This document shows, piece by piece, positions 1-7,679 of a stretch of 64,000 nt of DNA; positions within the stretch are counted from its first letter, which is position 1; every line of letters begins with the position of its first letter. The translations under genes were made by a program, and so were the position numbers. The stretch is from Bacteroidales bacterium (GTDB lineage Bacteria > Bacteroidota > Bacteroidia > Bacteroidales > UBA932). The notes below the pieces were generated by a model. The model saw only the letters and a program-made list of their open reading frames with translations, was not told the origin of the DNA and ran no database searches. The DNA is taken from the NCBI GenBank assembly GCA_017400135.1, contig JAFPVJ010000019.1:186001-250000 (forward strand), read 5' to 3'.

Positions 1-1395
1 GTTGTTGACCTTGCCGAAAAAGTGATTGTGATTCGCCTTGATGGACAGCTTGGTCGTCATGGGGCGGTCGTCGTCGCACATCGTATTGAACCAATATCCG
101 CCGGGAATGTACATCACCGGAGGAACTTCCCCTCCGGAATACGGAACGGCGATGTAATAGCCGTACTCCCGCCCGTGAAGGACGGTCTTGTTGACGGCGG
201 AAGAGTTGTAGGTCCGCTCGCGGCTTTCCTTATTGGAGTAGGACAATGAACCATTGAACTCCAGGTTGGTGATCCAAGGCTTGCTGAGCAGCCAGTTGAG
301 CGAGAAATTGGAACGGATGGCATTGTCGCGGGACAGGGACCAGGTCCCCTGAACTGCATCGGGATCGGCTTGGGAGTCCATTCCGCCCAGGTTTCCCGTC
401 ACACCCAGGCTGACGCGAAGGGGCGCTGTCGCGAATATCCCCGAATTGAGGGAATTCATATAAGACAAGGACAGCTGCTCCCGGCGATACGCCGTATAAG
501 GAGACATCTGCCGGGAGATGGACTGAGTGTATTCGACACTCGAGTTCAAGACGCCGCGCGACCGTCCGGAGCGGCCGGTACCCAGGCCGAAACCTTTCGA
601 CACGGATGTCTGTTTGGTGCTCGGGCTGGTCGAAAGCGTCAGCATCCAGGGCGTCTTGCCCTTTTTCAGGTTGACCTTCACCACGCCGGAGCCCATGTCT
701 CCGTACTCCACGGAAGGAACGCCCGTGATCACCTCGACCGACTCCACGTTGGTGGAGGCGATGTTGTTGGTGGCGACGCCCTTCATGGGTTTGGTATCGA
801 ATTCTGACGCCGTCAGGAAAGAAGCATTGTTGGACAGGCGTACGCCATCCACCTCGACGGCCGTGCCGAAGGAGGAAAAGCCCTTCTCACCGGAACCGGC
901 GCGAATGTTGAACTGCTTTTCGGAAGTCAGCGAAGGATCGACGGTCGCACCGCCGGGCAGCAGGCTGGACACATCCGCCACATTCATCATCTGTACGTGC
1001 TCCAGGGCCGTCTTGTCGATCATTCGGGAGGTCGTGGCCGAGTTGGCATCCTCCTGCGCGGTCACCGTGGCACCCTCCAGGGCCAGGTTGTCGGGATCCA
1101 GGGCAATGCTGAAATTCGTGATGTCTTTCTGGATCTGGATTTCACGGGACCAGGAGACATATCCGAGGCAGGATACGGTCACCCGGGTTTTCGCGGCAGG
1201 GACGTTCACGATCGTGAAACTGCCTTTTTCATCGGCCATCGCCCACTGGCCGGACCCTTCGATCACCACGGTGGCAAAATCGACAGGCTGTCCCGTGGAC
1301 TTGTCCGTCACCTTTCCGGAGAAAGTATACCTCTGCCCCGCAACCTGCCAGGCCGCCGAGAGCAAAAGAATCCATATCAAGAGCAGACGTTTCAC
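1..1395 (-). CDS. TonB-dependent receptor, N-terminal part (cut by window edge)
   Basis: Reading the minus strand from a GTG codon at 1395 gives an uninterrupted 465-codon frame that runs off the window edge. It begins with a short signal peptide (KRLLLIWILLLSAAWQVAGQ), then a carboxypeptidase-regulatory-like beta-sandwich (about residues 22-105, YTFSGKVTDKSTGQPVDFAT), then a plug domain (about 115-235, with EVDGVRLSNN and VESVEVITGVPSVEYGDMGS), then the start of the barrel. This is the usual architecture of Bacteroidota TonB-dependent outer-membrane receptors; the substrate cannot be told. No ATG lies upstream in frame, and a TTTTG-N18-TATTTTTG promoter sits just ahead, so GTG is the likely start. 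It diverges from the polyferredoxin gene. Confidence 0.88.
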   Translation of the reverse strand, partial: MKRLLLIWILLLSAAWQVAGQRYTFSGKVTDKSTGQPVDFATVVIEGSGQWAMADEKGSFTIVNVPAAKTRVTVSCLGYVSWSREIQIQKDITNFSIALDPDNLALEGATVTAQEDANSATTSRMIDKTALEHVQMMNVADVSSLLPGGATVDPSLTSEKQFNIRAGSGEKGFSSFGTAVEVDGVRLSNNASFLTASEFDTKPMKGVATNNIASTNVESVEVITGVPSVEYGDMGSGVVKVNLKKGKTPWMLTLSTSPSTKQTSVSKGFGLGTGRSGRSRGVLNSSVEYTQSISRQMSPYTAYRREQLSLSYMNSLNSGIFATAPLRVSLGVTGNLGGMDSQADPDAVQGTWSLSRDNAIRSNFSLNWLLSKPWITNLEFNGSLSYSNKESRERTYNSSAVNKTVLHGREYGYYIAVPYSGGEVPPVMYIPGGYWFNTMCDDDRPMTTKLSIKANHNHFFGKVNN

Positions 1396-1417
1396 CAACC
1401 GTACAATAACCTTTTTG

Positions 1418-1448
1418 CAAAAATAACAAACTAATCCAATATGCAAAA
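1418..1448 (-). promoter_or_regulatory. Bacteroidota-type promoter of the TonB receptor
   Basis: On the minus strand TTTTG (1448-1444) is followed after 18 bases by TATTTTTG (1425-1418), close to the phylum consensus TTTG-N19-21-TAnnTTTG. The box ends 22 bases before the GTG start. Confidence 0.6.
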
Positions 1449-1462
1449 TACCAATAATTGGT

Positions 1463-1470
1463 TATTTTTG
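1463..1470 (+). promoter_or_regulatory. -7 promoter box of the polyferredoxin gene
   Basis: TATTTTTG matches the Bacteroidota -7 element TAnnTTTG, 22 bases before the ATG at 1493. I see no matching TTTG at -33, so only the -7 half is supported. Confidence 0.5.
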
Positions 1471-1492
1471 TGAGAATACACATTGTTATTAT

Positions 1493-3517
1493 ATGAAACA
1501 CAGCCGATCCAACTGGCCCAAGAACCTCCTGCAGTGGGGTACTCTGGCCGCCCTGATCTTCTTCCTGTCCGGTCTCGCGGGCAAGCTTTTCCCCAAGATG
1601 GACGCCGTCGATCCCGAGCGTCTCTGCCCCTTCGGAGGCCTGCAGGCCCTGGCGACCTTCTTCCAGAGAGGGTCCCTCCCTTGCTCGATGAGTTCGCTCC
1701 AGATCATGATGGGCATCGCGCTCGCCGCGGCCGTCATCCTTTTCAGCAAGCTTTTCTGCGCCTATCTCTGCCCCGTCGGCACGGTCGAAGACCTGCTGAT
1801 ACGGCTGCGCAAGGCGCTGAAGATCAAGACGGTCCGCGTCGGTACGATCCTGGACAAGATCCTGCGTGTCGTCAAGTACGGCCTGCTCTTCTGGATCGTT
1901 TACATGACAGTCACTTCCAGCGAGCTGTTCTGCAAGAACCTGGATCCCTACTATGCCGTCGCGACCGGATTCAAGGGGGAAATCACCCTCTGGATGTCGA
2001 TCGTCACCGTGGGCATCGTGATCCTTCTGGGCCTGCTGATCGACCGATTCTGGTGCAAGTATGTCTGCCCGCTGGGCGCCATCTCCAACACCCTCAAGTT
2101 CTGGGTCTGGCTCGTGGTCCTCGCGCTGGTCTGGTGGGTCCTGAGCCTGCTGGGCGTTCACTTCAGCTGGGTTTGGTTGCTCGGCACTTTCTGTGTCGCG
2201 GGATACCTCCTGGAGATCGTGGACGGACGGCCGAAGCTTGAAGCGCTGCGCATCCTCAAGGATGAGGACGCCTGCACGCACTGCGGCCGCTGTTCCAAGG
2301 CCTGCCCCTACGGGATAGACATCAGCCAGAGCGAAGGCAGCGTGACGAACGTCGACTGCACGCTCTGCGGCGAATGCGTAGCCGCCTGTCCCGAGCAGGT
2401 TCTGCGCGTTGGCGTCTGCCCTTCCAATGCCAGCAAGCGCCGGAACTGGGCGAAATTCATCCCCGCCCTGCTCGCGGTCCTGCTGGTTGCCGGAGCCTGG
2501 TGGGCCGGCACGAAGTTCGAACTCCCGACCATCAATGAGACCTGGGGCATCGAAGACGGCATGAAACTCGAGACCCTCAAGATCAGCCCGCTCAAGAGCG
2601 TCAAGTGCTACGGCAGTTCGATGGCCTTCAAGGCCCGGATGGAGAAAGTCAAGGGCGTCCACGGCGTCAAGACATACGTCGGCAGCCACACCGTCGAGCT
2701 TGCATACGACCCGACCCAGACCACTGAAGACAAGATCCGCGAGGAAGTCTTCACCCCTTCGCATTTCCGCATCTGGACCCCCGATCCGGAAAAGGTCCCC
2801 GAACTCAAATGGGTCACTCTCCGCACGGAAAAGATGTATGACAAACTGGACCTCAACTACCTGGGTCTGCAGTTCCGTACCACGGGCAAGAGTATCTTCG
2901 GACTGGAGTCGGAATACAACTGCCCGCTCATCGTCCGCGTCTACATGGCTCCCGACGAGGAACTGGATGAGGCCTGGTTCAAGGAGGTCGTCAACCGCAA
3001 GGTCCTCGCGATGCCCGTCCACGGCGGCGGCGTCAAGGAAACCCCCGTCGACTTCGAGTTCGTCCGCCTGGATCCGGATACGGGCACCATCCCGGTTGCC
3101 GAGTATCTGGAGAAGATGTTTGACCCCTTCACGGCCGAGGTCAACGGCAAATTCACCGATGAGAACGGCGAAACCGTCGTCGAGAAGCGCAAGGACCACT
3201 ACAAGGGTCAGCCGCAGTACATCTACGAGATCGTGAACCAGAACTACGAGAAGCCCATCATCAAGCGGGCCCTCCCCTTCCTGAGCAACCACCTCTCCAC
3301 CCACGAAGGCTTCATCGGCCTGTACCTGCGCCTCAACAAGGACCTCAAGCCCGCCCTCCAGTTCCGTTTCGCGGAGCCGATGACCGGAGATGAGATCTGG
3401 AACCTGATCACGCAGGAGAAATGGACGATCACCTACGCCAAGGACGACGTCCGCGAAGAGAACGCCCGTCTGAGTTTCGAAGAGCCGGGCACCGTATACC
3501 CGTTTGAAGAAGAATAA
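1493..3517 (+). CDS. NapH/NosR-type membrane polyferredoxin with HMA-like domain
   Basis: A 674-residue integral membrane iron-sulfur protein. The N-terminal half has about six hydrophobic helices and the two CxxxCP motifs of the NapH/NosR/CcoG group (CAYLCPVG, CKYVCPLG). Two classical 4Fe-4S motifs follow: C261, C264, C267, C271 and C289, C292, C295, C299. After a last membrane helix near residues 325-345, residues about 360-425 resemble a heavy-metal-associated (HMA) ferredoxin-like fold (KVKGVHGVKTYVGSHTVEL) but carry one cysteine (VKCYGSS) instead of CxxC. The remaining 250 residues I cannot assign. Electron transfer across the membrane is the family role; donor and acceptor are unknown. 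The S46 peptidase gene starts 9 bases downstream. Confidence 0.8.
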   Translation: MKHSRSNWPKNLLQWGTLAALIFFLSGLAGKLFPKMDAVDPERLCPFGGLQALATFFQRGSLPCSMSSLQIMMGIALAAAVILFSKLFCAYLCPVGTVEDLLIRLRKALKIKTVRVGTILDKILRVVKYGLLFWIVYMTVTSSELFCKNLDPYYAVATGFKGEITLWMSIVTVGIVILLGLLIDRFWCKYVCPLGAISNTLKFWVWLVVLALVWWVLSLLGVHFSWVWLLGTFCVAGYLLEIVDGRPKLEALRILKDEDACTHCGRCSKACPYGIDISQSEGSVTNVDCTLCGECVAACPEQVLRVGVCPSNASKRRNWAKFIPALLAVLLVAGAWWAGTKFELPTINETWGIEDGMKLETLKISPLKSVKCYGSSMAFKARMEKVKGVHGVKTYVGSHTVELAYDPTQTTEDKIREEVFTPSHFRIWTPDPEKVPELKWVTLRTEKMYDKLDLNYLGLQFRTTGKSIFGLESEYNCPLIVRVYMAPDEELDEAWFKEVVNRKVLAMPVHGGGVKETPVDFEFVRLDPDTGTIPVAEYLEKMFDPFTAEVNGKFTDENGETVVEKRKDHYKGQPQYIYEIVNQNYEKPIIKRALPFLSNHLSTHEGFIGLYLRLNKDLKPALQFRFAEPMTGDEIWNLITQEKWTITYAKDDVREENARLSFEEPGTVYPFEEE

Positions 3518-3526
3518 GACGCTGAG

Positions 3527-5647
3527 ATGAAAAGGATACTGATAAGCGTGGCGGCGGCATTCCTGTGCTGGTATGCCGTTGCCGACGAGGGGATGTGGAT
3601 GGTCAACGCCATCAACCGGGCCCTGGAGCTCAAGATGCAGGAACGCGGCCTTCAGCTTTCCGCCGGCGAGATCTACAACGCCGAAACCCCGGGCGCCGGC
3701 ATCACGGACGCCGTGGTCTCGATGGATTTCGGTTGCACCGGCAGCGTGATTTCCGACCGGGGCCTGCTGGTCACCAACCACCACTGCGCCTATGCGGATG
3801 TGCACGCCCTCAGCGACGGGGAGCACAACTATCTCGAAGACGGATTCTGGGCCATGGACTCCTCGCAGGAGGTCCCCATCAAGGGCAAGAAAGTCCAGTT
3901 CCTGAGGCGGGTGATCGACGTTACGGACGAAGCGCTGCGCACCATCGAGGAGCAGCATATCAACACCCGCGGGATGGGGATGCGCAAGCTCAGTTTCCTC
4001 ATGGAAAAGAAGTATGCCGAAGAGACGGGTCTGGAGGCCTCGCTCTCGTCGATGTGGAGCGGTTCCAAGTTTTATATGGCGCTCTATGAGGAATACGCCG
4101 ACGTGCGGCTCGTCGCCGCGCCACCGGTAAGCATCGCGGCTTTCGGAGGAGACGTGGATAACTGGGAGTGGCCGCAGCACAAGTGCGACTTCGCCATGTA
4201 CCGGATCTACACGGCTCCGGACGGGAAACCCGCCCCCTATGCGGAGACCAATGTCCCGCTCAAGCCGCTCCGCCACCTGGCCGTCTCCCGCGCCGGATAT
4301 AAGGACGGGGACTTCACGATAATCATCGGCTACCCGGGACGTACGGACCGCTACAGTTCCTCCGCCAAGGTTGCCTTCCACAAAGATGTCACCCTGCCGG
4401 TCTCCACCGAGATCCGGGGTCGCCAGATGGAGATCATCTCGCGCTGGATGGATGTCGATCCCGCCATCCGCCTCAAATACTCCAACCGCTTCTTCGGCTT
4501 AAGCAATTTCCAGGAACTCCAGGCCGGTGAAGTGCTGTGCTACAATCGTTTCGACGTCGTCGGCGAGAAACGTGCGCAAGAAAAAGAACTGCAGGAATGG
4601 ATCGAGGCTTCCCCGGAACGCCGGGAGCAGTGGGGATCTTTGCTCGCCGACCTGGATGCCGTCTACAAGGCCATCGGGCCCGTCGAGAAATCCCTGACCT
4701 GTTACCGGGAAACGATGGTCCGGGCCACGCAGTACCATACGGTCGCCGCCCGCATCCGTTCGCTGGCCAACAGCAAATCGCCCGAAGCCCGCGCCCAATC
4801 CGTCAAATTCGTGCGGTCTGCCGTCGCCAAGACGCTGGAAGAGATTGATCCGCGAGTGGAAAAGGAGCTCTGGCGCTATGCCATCGAGCAGTTCTACGAG
4901 GGAGTGGACAGCTGCTGGTGGCAGCCGTTCGAGCGCGAGGTATTTGACTGCTATGGAAGGAATTACGATGCCCTGTGCGAAAACGTCTGGGGCCGCAGCT
5001 GGATTCCGGATCCTGCAAGGATGGAAGCTTTCCTGGCCTCCGACATGGATCTGACCGAAGCGGGTAAGGACACCCTCTTCCGCCTTCTGTCAGAAATCAA
5101 GGTTCTCAATTACAACCAGGCTATCGACCGCCTGTCCGGAGACAAACCCATCGGCGGTCTCGCCCGCCAGTACACCCATGCCCTGTATCAGATGCGCGAG
5201 GGAAAAGGCCGTGTCCAGTATCCCGATGCCAACAGCACGATGCGCCTGACCTACGGTGTCGTGGGCGGTTATGAGCCGCGGGACGGCGTCTGGTGCGACT
5301 GGAAGACTTCACCGGAGGGCCTGGTCGCCAAGCATGATCCGGCGGTCCATGATTTCTGTCTGAAGGAAGATTGGAAGACGCTCCTTGAGCGCGAGCAGCC
5401 GCAGATGCCGGTGGATTTCCTGACGGACAATGACATCACGGGCGGTAACTCCGGCTCCCCGGTCCTGAACGCCCGCGGCGAACTGATCGGCCTGGCCTTC
5501 GACGGCAACAAGGAGTCGCTCGCCAGCGATGCCTCCTACACGCCGCAGTACAACAAGTGCGTGTGCGCCGACATCCGTTTCGTCCTCTGGACGCTGGAGC
5601 GCTACGCCGGCATGGGCTACCTGCTGGACGAAATGGACCTGCGCTAA
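3527..5647 (+). CDS. S46 family dipeptidyl-peptidase (Dpp7/Dpp11 type)
   Basis: A 706-residue protein, the usual length of the S46 family. A signal peptide (MKRILISVAAAFLCWYAVA) targets it to the periplasm. The catalytic histidine lies in TNHHCAY (residues 85-86) and the nucleophile in GGNSGSPV (S642), matching the S46 active site. The family removes dipeptides from oligopeptides, feeding amino-acid fermentation in Bacteroidales; Dpp11 prefers Asp/Glu and Dpp7 hydrophobic residues, and I cannot decide between them by eye. It follows the polyferredoxin by 9 bases and probably shares its transcript. Its last four bases overlap the convergent nitroreductase gene. Confidence 0.92.
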   Translation: MKRILISVAAAFLCWYAVADEGMWMVNAINRALELKMQERGLQLSAGEIYNAETPGAGITDAVVSMDFGCTGSVISDRGLLVTNHHCAYADVHALSDGEHNYLEDGFWAMDSSQEVPIKGKKVQFLRRVIDVTDEALRTIEEQHINTRGMGMRKLSFLMEKKYAEETGLEASLSSMWSGSKFYMALYEEYADVRLVAAPPVSIAAFGGDVDNWEWPQHKCDFAMYRIYTAPDGKPAPYAETNVPLKPLRHLAVSRAGYKDGDFTIIIGYPGRTDRYSSSAKVAFHKDVTLPVSTEIRGRQMEIISRWMDVDPAIRLKYSNRFFGLSNFQELQAGEVLCYNRFDVVGEKRAQEKELQEWIEASPERREQWGSLLADLDAVYKAIGPVEKSLTCYRETMVRATQYHTVAARIRSLANSKSPEARAQSVKFVRSAVAKTLEEIDPRVEKELWRYAIEQFYEGVDSCWWQPFEREVFDCYGRNYDALCENVWGRSWIPDPARMEAFLASDMDLTEAGKDTLFRLLSEIKVLNYNQAIDRLSGDKPIGGLARQYTHALYQMREGKGRVQYPDANSTMRLTYGVVGGYEPRDGVWCDWKTSPEGLVAKHDPAVHDFCLKEDWKTLLEREQPQMPVDFLTDNDITGGNSGSPVLNARGELIGLAFDGNKESLASDASYTPQYNKCVCADIRFVLWTLERYAGMGYLLDEMDLR

Positions 5648-6117
5648 GCCTCGTAGCCGAGGGCGACGATGCACAGGGGCTTGAAACCGTCCTTGATGGC
5701 CAGAAGGTCGCGGACATAATCCTCCGCCAGGCCCTTCGACGGGTCGTGCTTGTCGCGTAGCCGGCCGTTCACGTGGACCCAGCAGCTGCCCAGTCCCAGA
5801 TTGGTCGCGCAGAGCTGGATGTAAGTTGCGCTGATCGCGGCATTCTCGATCCACAGGTCCGTCTTGGAGGTGTCACCCAGCACCACGACGGCACAGGCGG
5901 CATCCTTCAGCAAAGCCGAACCGCTGCTGCGCATCTCCGAAAGGGCCAGCAGCGTATCCTTGTCGTCGATGACCATGAACACCGAACTCCGGCTGTTCTT
6001 GGAAGACGGGGCGGTCGCCGTCTGGTCCAAGATGGCATCGATCACCTCCCGGTCCACCGGCTTGTCCTTGAAACTGCGCACGCTATGCCGCGCTGCGATA
6101 ACCTTCGAAAATTCCAT
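5644..6117 (-). CDS. Nitroreductase family FMN-dependent oxidoreductase
   Basis: A short 157-residue nitroreductase-fold protein. The N-terminal ARHSVRSFKDKPV is the typical FMN-phosphate-binding start of the family, and GLGSCWVHVNG near residue 112 is the conserved central turn. Members use NAD(P)H and FMN to reduce quinones, nitro compounds or unsaturated bonds; the substrate here is unknown. The ATG at 6117 has a TATATTTG box 17 bases upstream. The gene converges on the S46 peptidase with a 4-base stop-codon overlap. Confidence 0.85.
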   Translation of the reverse strand: MEFSKVIAARHSVRSFKDKPVDREVIDAILDQTATAPSSKNSRSSVFMVIDDKDTLLALSEMRSSGSALLKDAACAVVVLGDTSKTDLWIENAAISATYIQLCATNLGLGSCWVHVNGRLRDKHDPSKGLAEDYVRDLLAIKDGFKPLCIVALGYEA

Positions 6118-6134
6118 ACGCTAATGATTTATTG

Positions 6135-6142
6135 CAAATATA
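6135..6142 (-). promoter_or_regulatory. -7 promoter box of the nitroreductase gene
   Basis: The minus strand reads TATATTTG, fitting TAnnTTTG, 17 bases from the ATG. It is divergent from the gdhA box, so the 89-base gap holds two promoters. Confidence 0.5.
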
Positions 6143-6164
6143 ATCACTTTCAAAAAGGATTTCC

Positions 6165-6172
6165 TATCTTTG
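6165..6172 (+). promoter_or_regulatory. -7 promoter box of gdhA
   Basis: TATCTTTG matches the Bacteroidota -7 element exactly, giving a leader of about 30 bases before the ATG at 6207. Confidence 0.6.
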
Positions 6173-6206
6173 TGGACCGTTTGATAACAAACTGACTGAA
6201 ACTAAT

Positions 6207-7550
6207 ATGAAAACCAACGAAATCATGGCCCGTCTCCAGGCCAAGTACCCCGGCGAAAGCGAGTACCTGCAGGCCGTTCAGGAAGTCCTGGAATCCGTCG
6301 AAGAAGTCTACAACCAGCACCCGGAATTTGAAAAGGCGAAGATCGTCGAACGCATGGTCGAACCCGACCGCATCTTTACCTTCCGCGTGACCTGGGTGGA
6401 CGACAACGGCGACGTGCAGACCAACACCGGTTATCGCGTCCAGTTCAACAGCGCGATCGGTCCCTATAAGGGCGGTCTCCGTTTCCACCGTGCCGTGACC
6501 CCTTCGATGCTTAAATTCCTCGGCTTCGAGCAGACCTTCAAGAACGCCCTCACCACCCTGCCGATGGGCGGCGCCAAGGGAGGCAGCGACTTCGATCCCA
6601 AAGGCAAGTCCAACGAAGAGATCATGCGCTTCTGCCAGGCCTTCATGACCGAACTCTGGCAGTGCATCGGCCCCGACCAGGATATCCCGGCGGGCGACGT
6701 GGGCGTGGGTGGCCGTGAGATCGGCTACCTCTACGGCATGTACAAGAAGCTGGCCCGTGAATACAACACCGGCGTACTGACCGGCAAGGGTGCTACTTGG
6801 GGCGGCTCCATCCTTCGTCCCGAGGCCACCGGTTTCGGTGCCCTCTATTTCACCCAGGATCTCCTGCACAAGGCAGGCAAGGACATCGCCGGCTGCAAGG
6901 TCGCCATCTCAGGTTTCGGCAACGTCGCCTGGGGCGCCTGCACCAAGGCCCTGGAATTGGGCGCCAAGGTCGTGGCCATTTCCGGTCCCGACGGCGTCTG
7001 CGAGATTCCGGAAGGCATCACCAAGGAAATGATCGACTACATGCTGGTCATGCGTGCCTCCAACCGCGACCGCGTCGAGGATATGGCCGCCAAGTTCCCC
7101 GGCAAGGCGTTCTTTACGCCCGGCAAGAAAGCCTGGAGCGTGAAGTGCGACATCGCCCTGCCTTGCGCTTTCCAGAACGAACTGTCCGAGGAGGATGCGA
7201 AGGAGCTGAAGGCGAACGGCTGCTGGTGCTGCTGCGAAGTGTCCAACATGGGCTGCCAGCCCGGCGCCATCCATTTCTTCCAGCACAACGGGATGTATTT
7301 CGCGCCCGGCAAGGCGGTCAACGCCGGCGGCGTGGCCACTTCCGGCCTGGAAATGACCCAGAACGCCTCCCACATCAGCTGGAGCGGCAAGGAGGTCGAT
7401 GAGAAACTGCATTTCATCATGGATTCCATCCACGAGGCCTGCGTGAAGTACGGCACCCAGCCCGACGGCACCGTCGATTACGTCAAGGGCGCCAATATCG
7501 CCGGTTTCATGAAGGTCGCCACCGCCATGCTAGAGCAGGGCATCGTCTAG
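6207..7550 (+). CDS. gdhA: Glutamate dehydrogenase, hexameric class I
   Basis: A 447-residue protein, the standard size of hexameric bacterial GdhA, interconverting glutamate and 2-oxoglutarate plus ammonia in the cytoplasm. The glutamate-binding and catalytic stretch is clear: YKGGLRFH, then LPMGGAKGGSDFDPKGKS with the active lysine, then PAGDVGVGGREIGYLYG. The Rossmann domain shows the GFGNVAWG turn. Coenzyme preference (NADP or NAD) cannot be settled by eye. It stands alone behind its own promoter, and a large hairpin follows 33 bases after the stop. With the S46 peptidase and KorAB nearby it fits a peptide-glutamate-2-oxoglutarate route. Confidence 0.96.
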   Translation: MKTNEIMARLQAKYPGESEYLQAVQEVLESVEEVYNQHPEFEKAKIVERMVEPDRIFTFRVTWVDDNGDVQTNTGYRVQFNSAIGPYKGGLRFHRAVTPSMLKFLGFEQTFKNALTTLPMGGAKGGSDFDPKGKSNEEIMRFCQAFMTELWQCIGPDQDIPAGDVGVGGREIGYLYGMYKKLAREYNTGVLTGKGATWGGSILRPEATGFGALYFTQDLLHKAGKDIAGCKVAISGFGNVAWGACTKALELGAKVVAISGPDGVCEIPEGITKEMIDYMLVMRASNRDRVEDMAAKFPGKAFFTPGKKAWSVKCDIALPCAFQNELSEEDAKELKANGCWCCCEVSNMGCQPGAIHFFQHNGMYFAPGKAVNAGGVATSGLEMTQNASHISWSGKEVDEKLHFIMDSIHEACVKYGTQPDGTVDYVKGANIAGFMKVATAMLEQGIV

Positions 7551-7582
7551 CGGCACAATAAGGACAGGCCGGACTCCGGCCG

Positions 7583-7666
7583 AGAAAAGGCAGTCGCCGG
7601 TTTTTCGGGAGCGAAAGTTTTAACCCTTCGGGGAATGCTCCCAAAAACCCGGCGACTGCCTTTTCT
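7583..7666. terminator. Long hairpin, copy 1, between gdhA and the lipoprotein gene
   Basis: Arms 7583-7612 and 7637-7666 pair at 28 of 30 positions. The 24-base loop holds CCC-TTCG-GGG, a mini-stem with a UUCG tetraloop. The inner stem GGGAGC/GCTCCC and the loop core CCCTTCGGGGAAT recur in copy 2 at 10639-10719, while much of the outer stem differs in sequence but stays paired. On both strands the end is TTTTCT-like, and the element sits between two convergent stop codons, so a bidirectional terminator is the simplest reading. The stem is far longer than ordinary intrinsic terminators. Confidence 0.75.
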
Positions 7667-7679
7667 TGCCTACCGCGGT

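Noticed and set aside
1229-4381. Very long minus-strand open frame (about 1050 codons)
   Set aside because: It lies antisense to the polyferredoxin and S46 genes, has no recognisable motif and is rich in repeated Asp/Gly/Arg from high-GC antisense reading.
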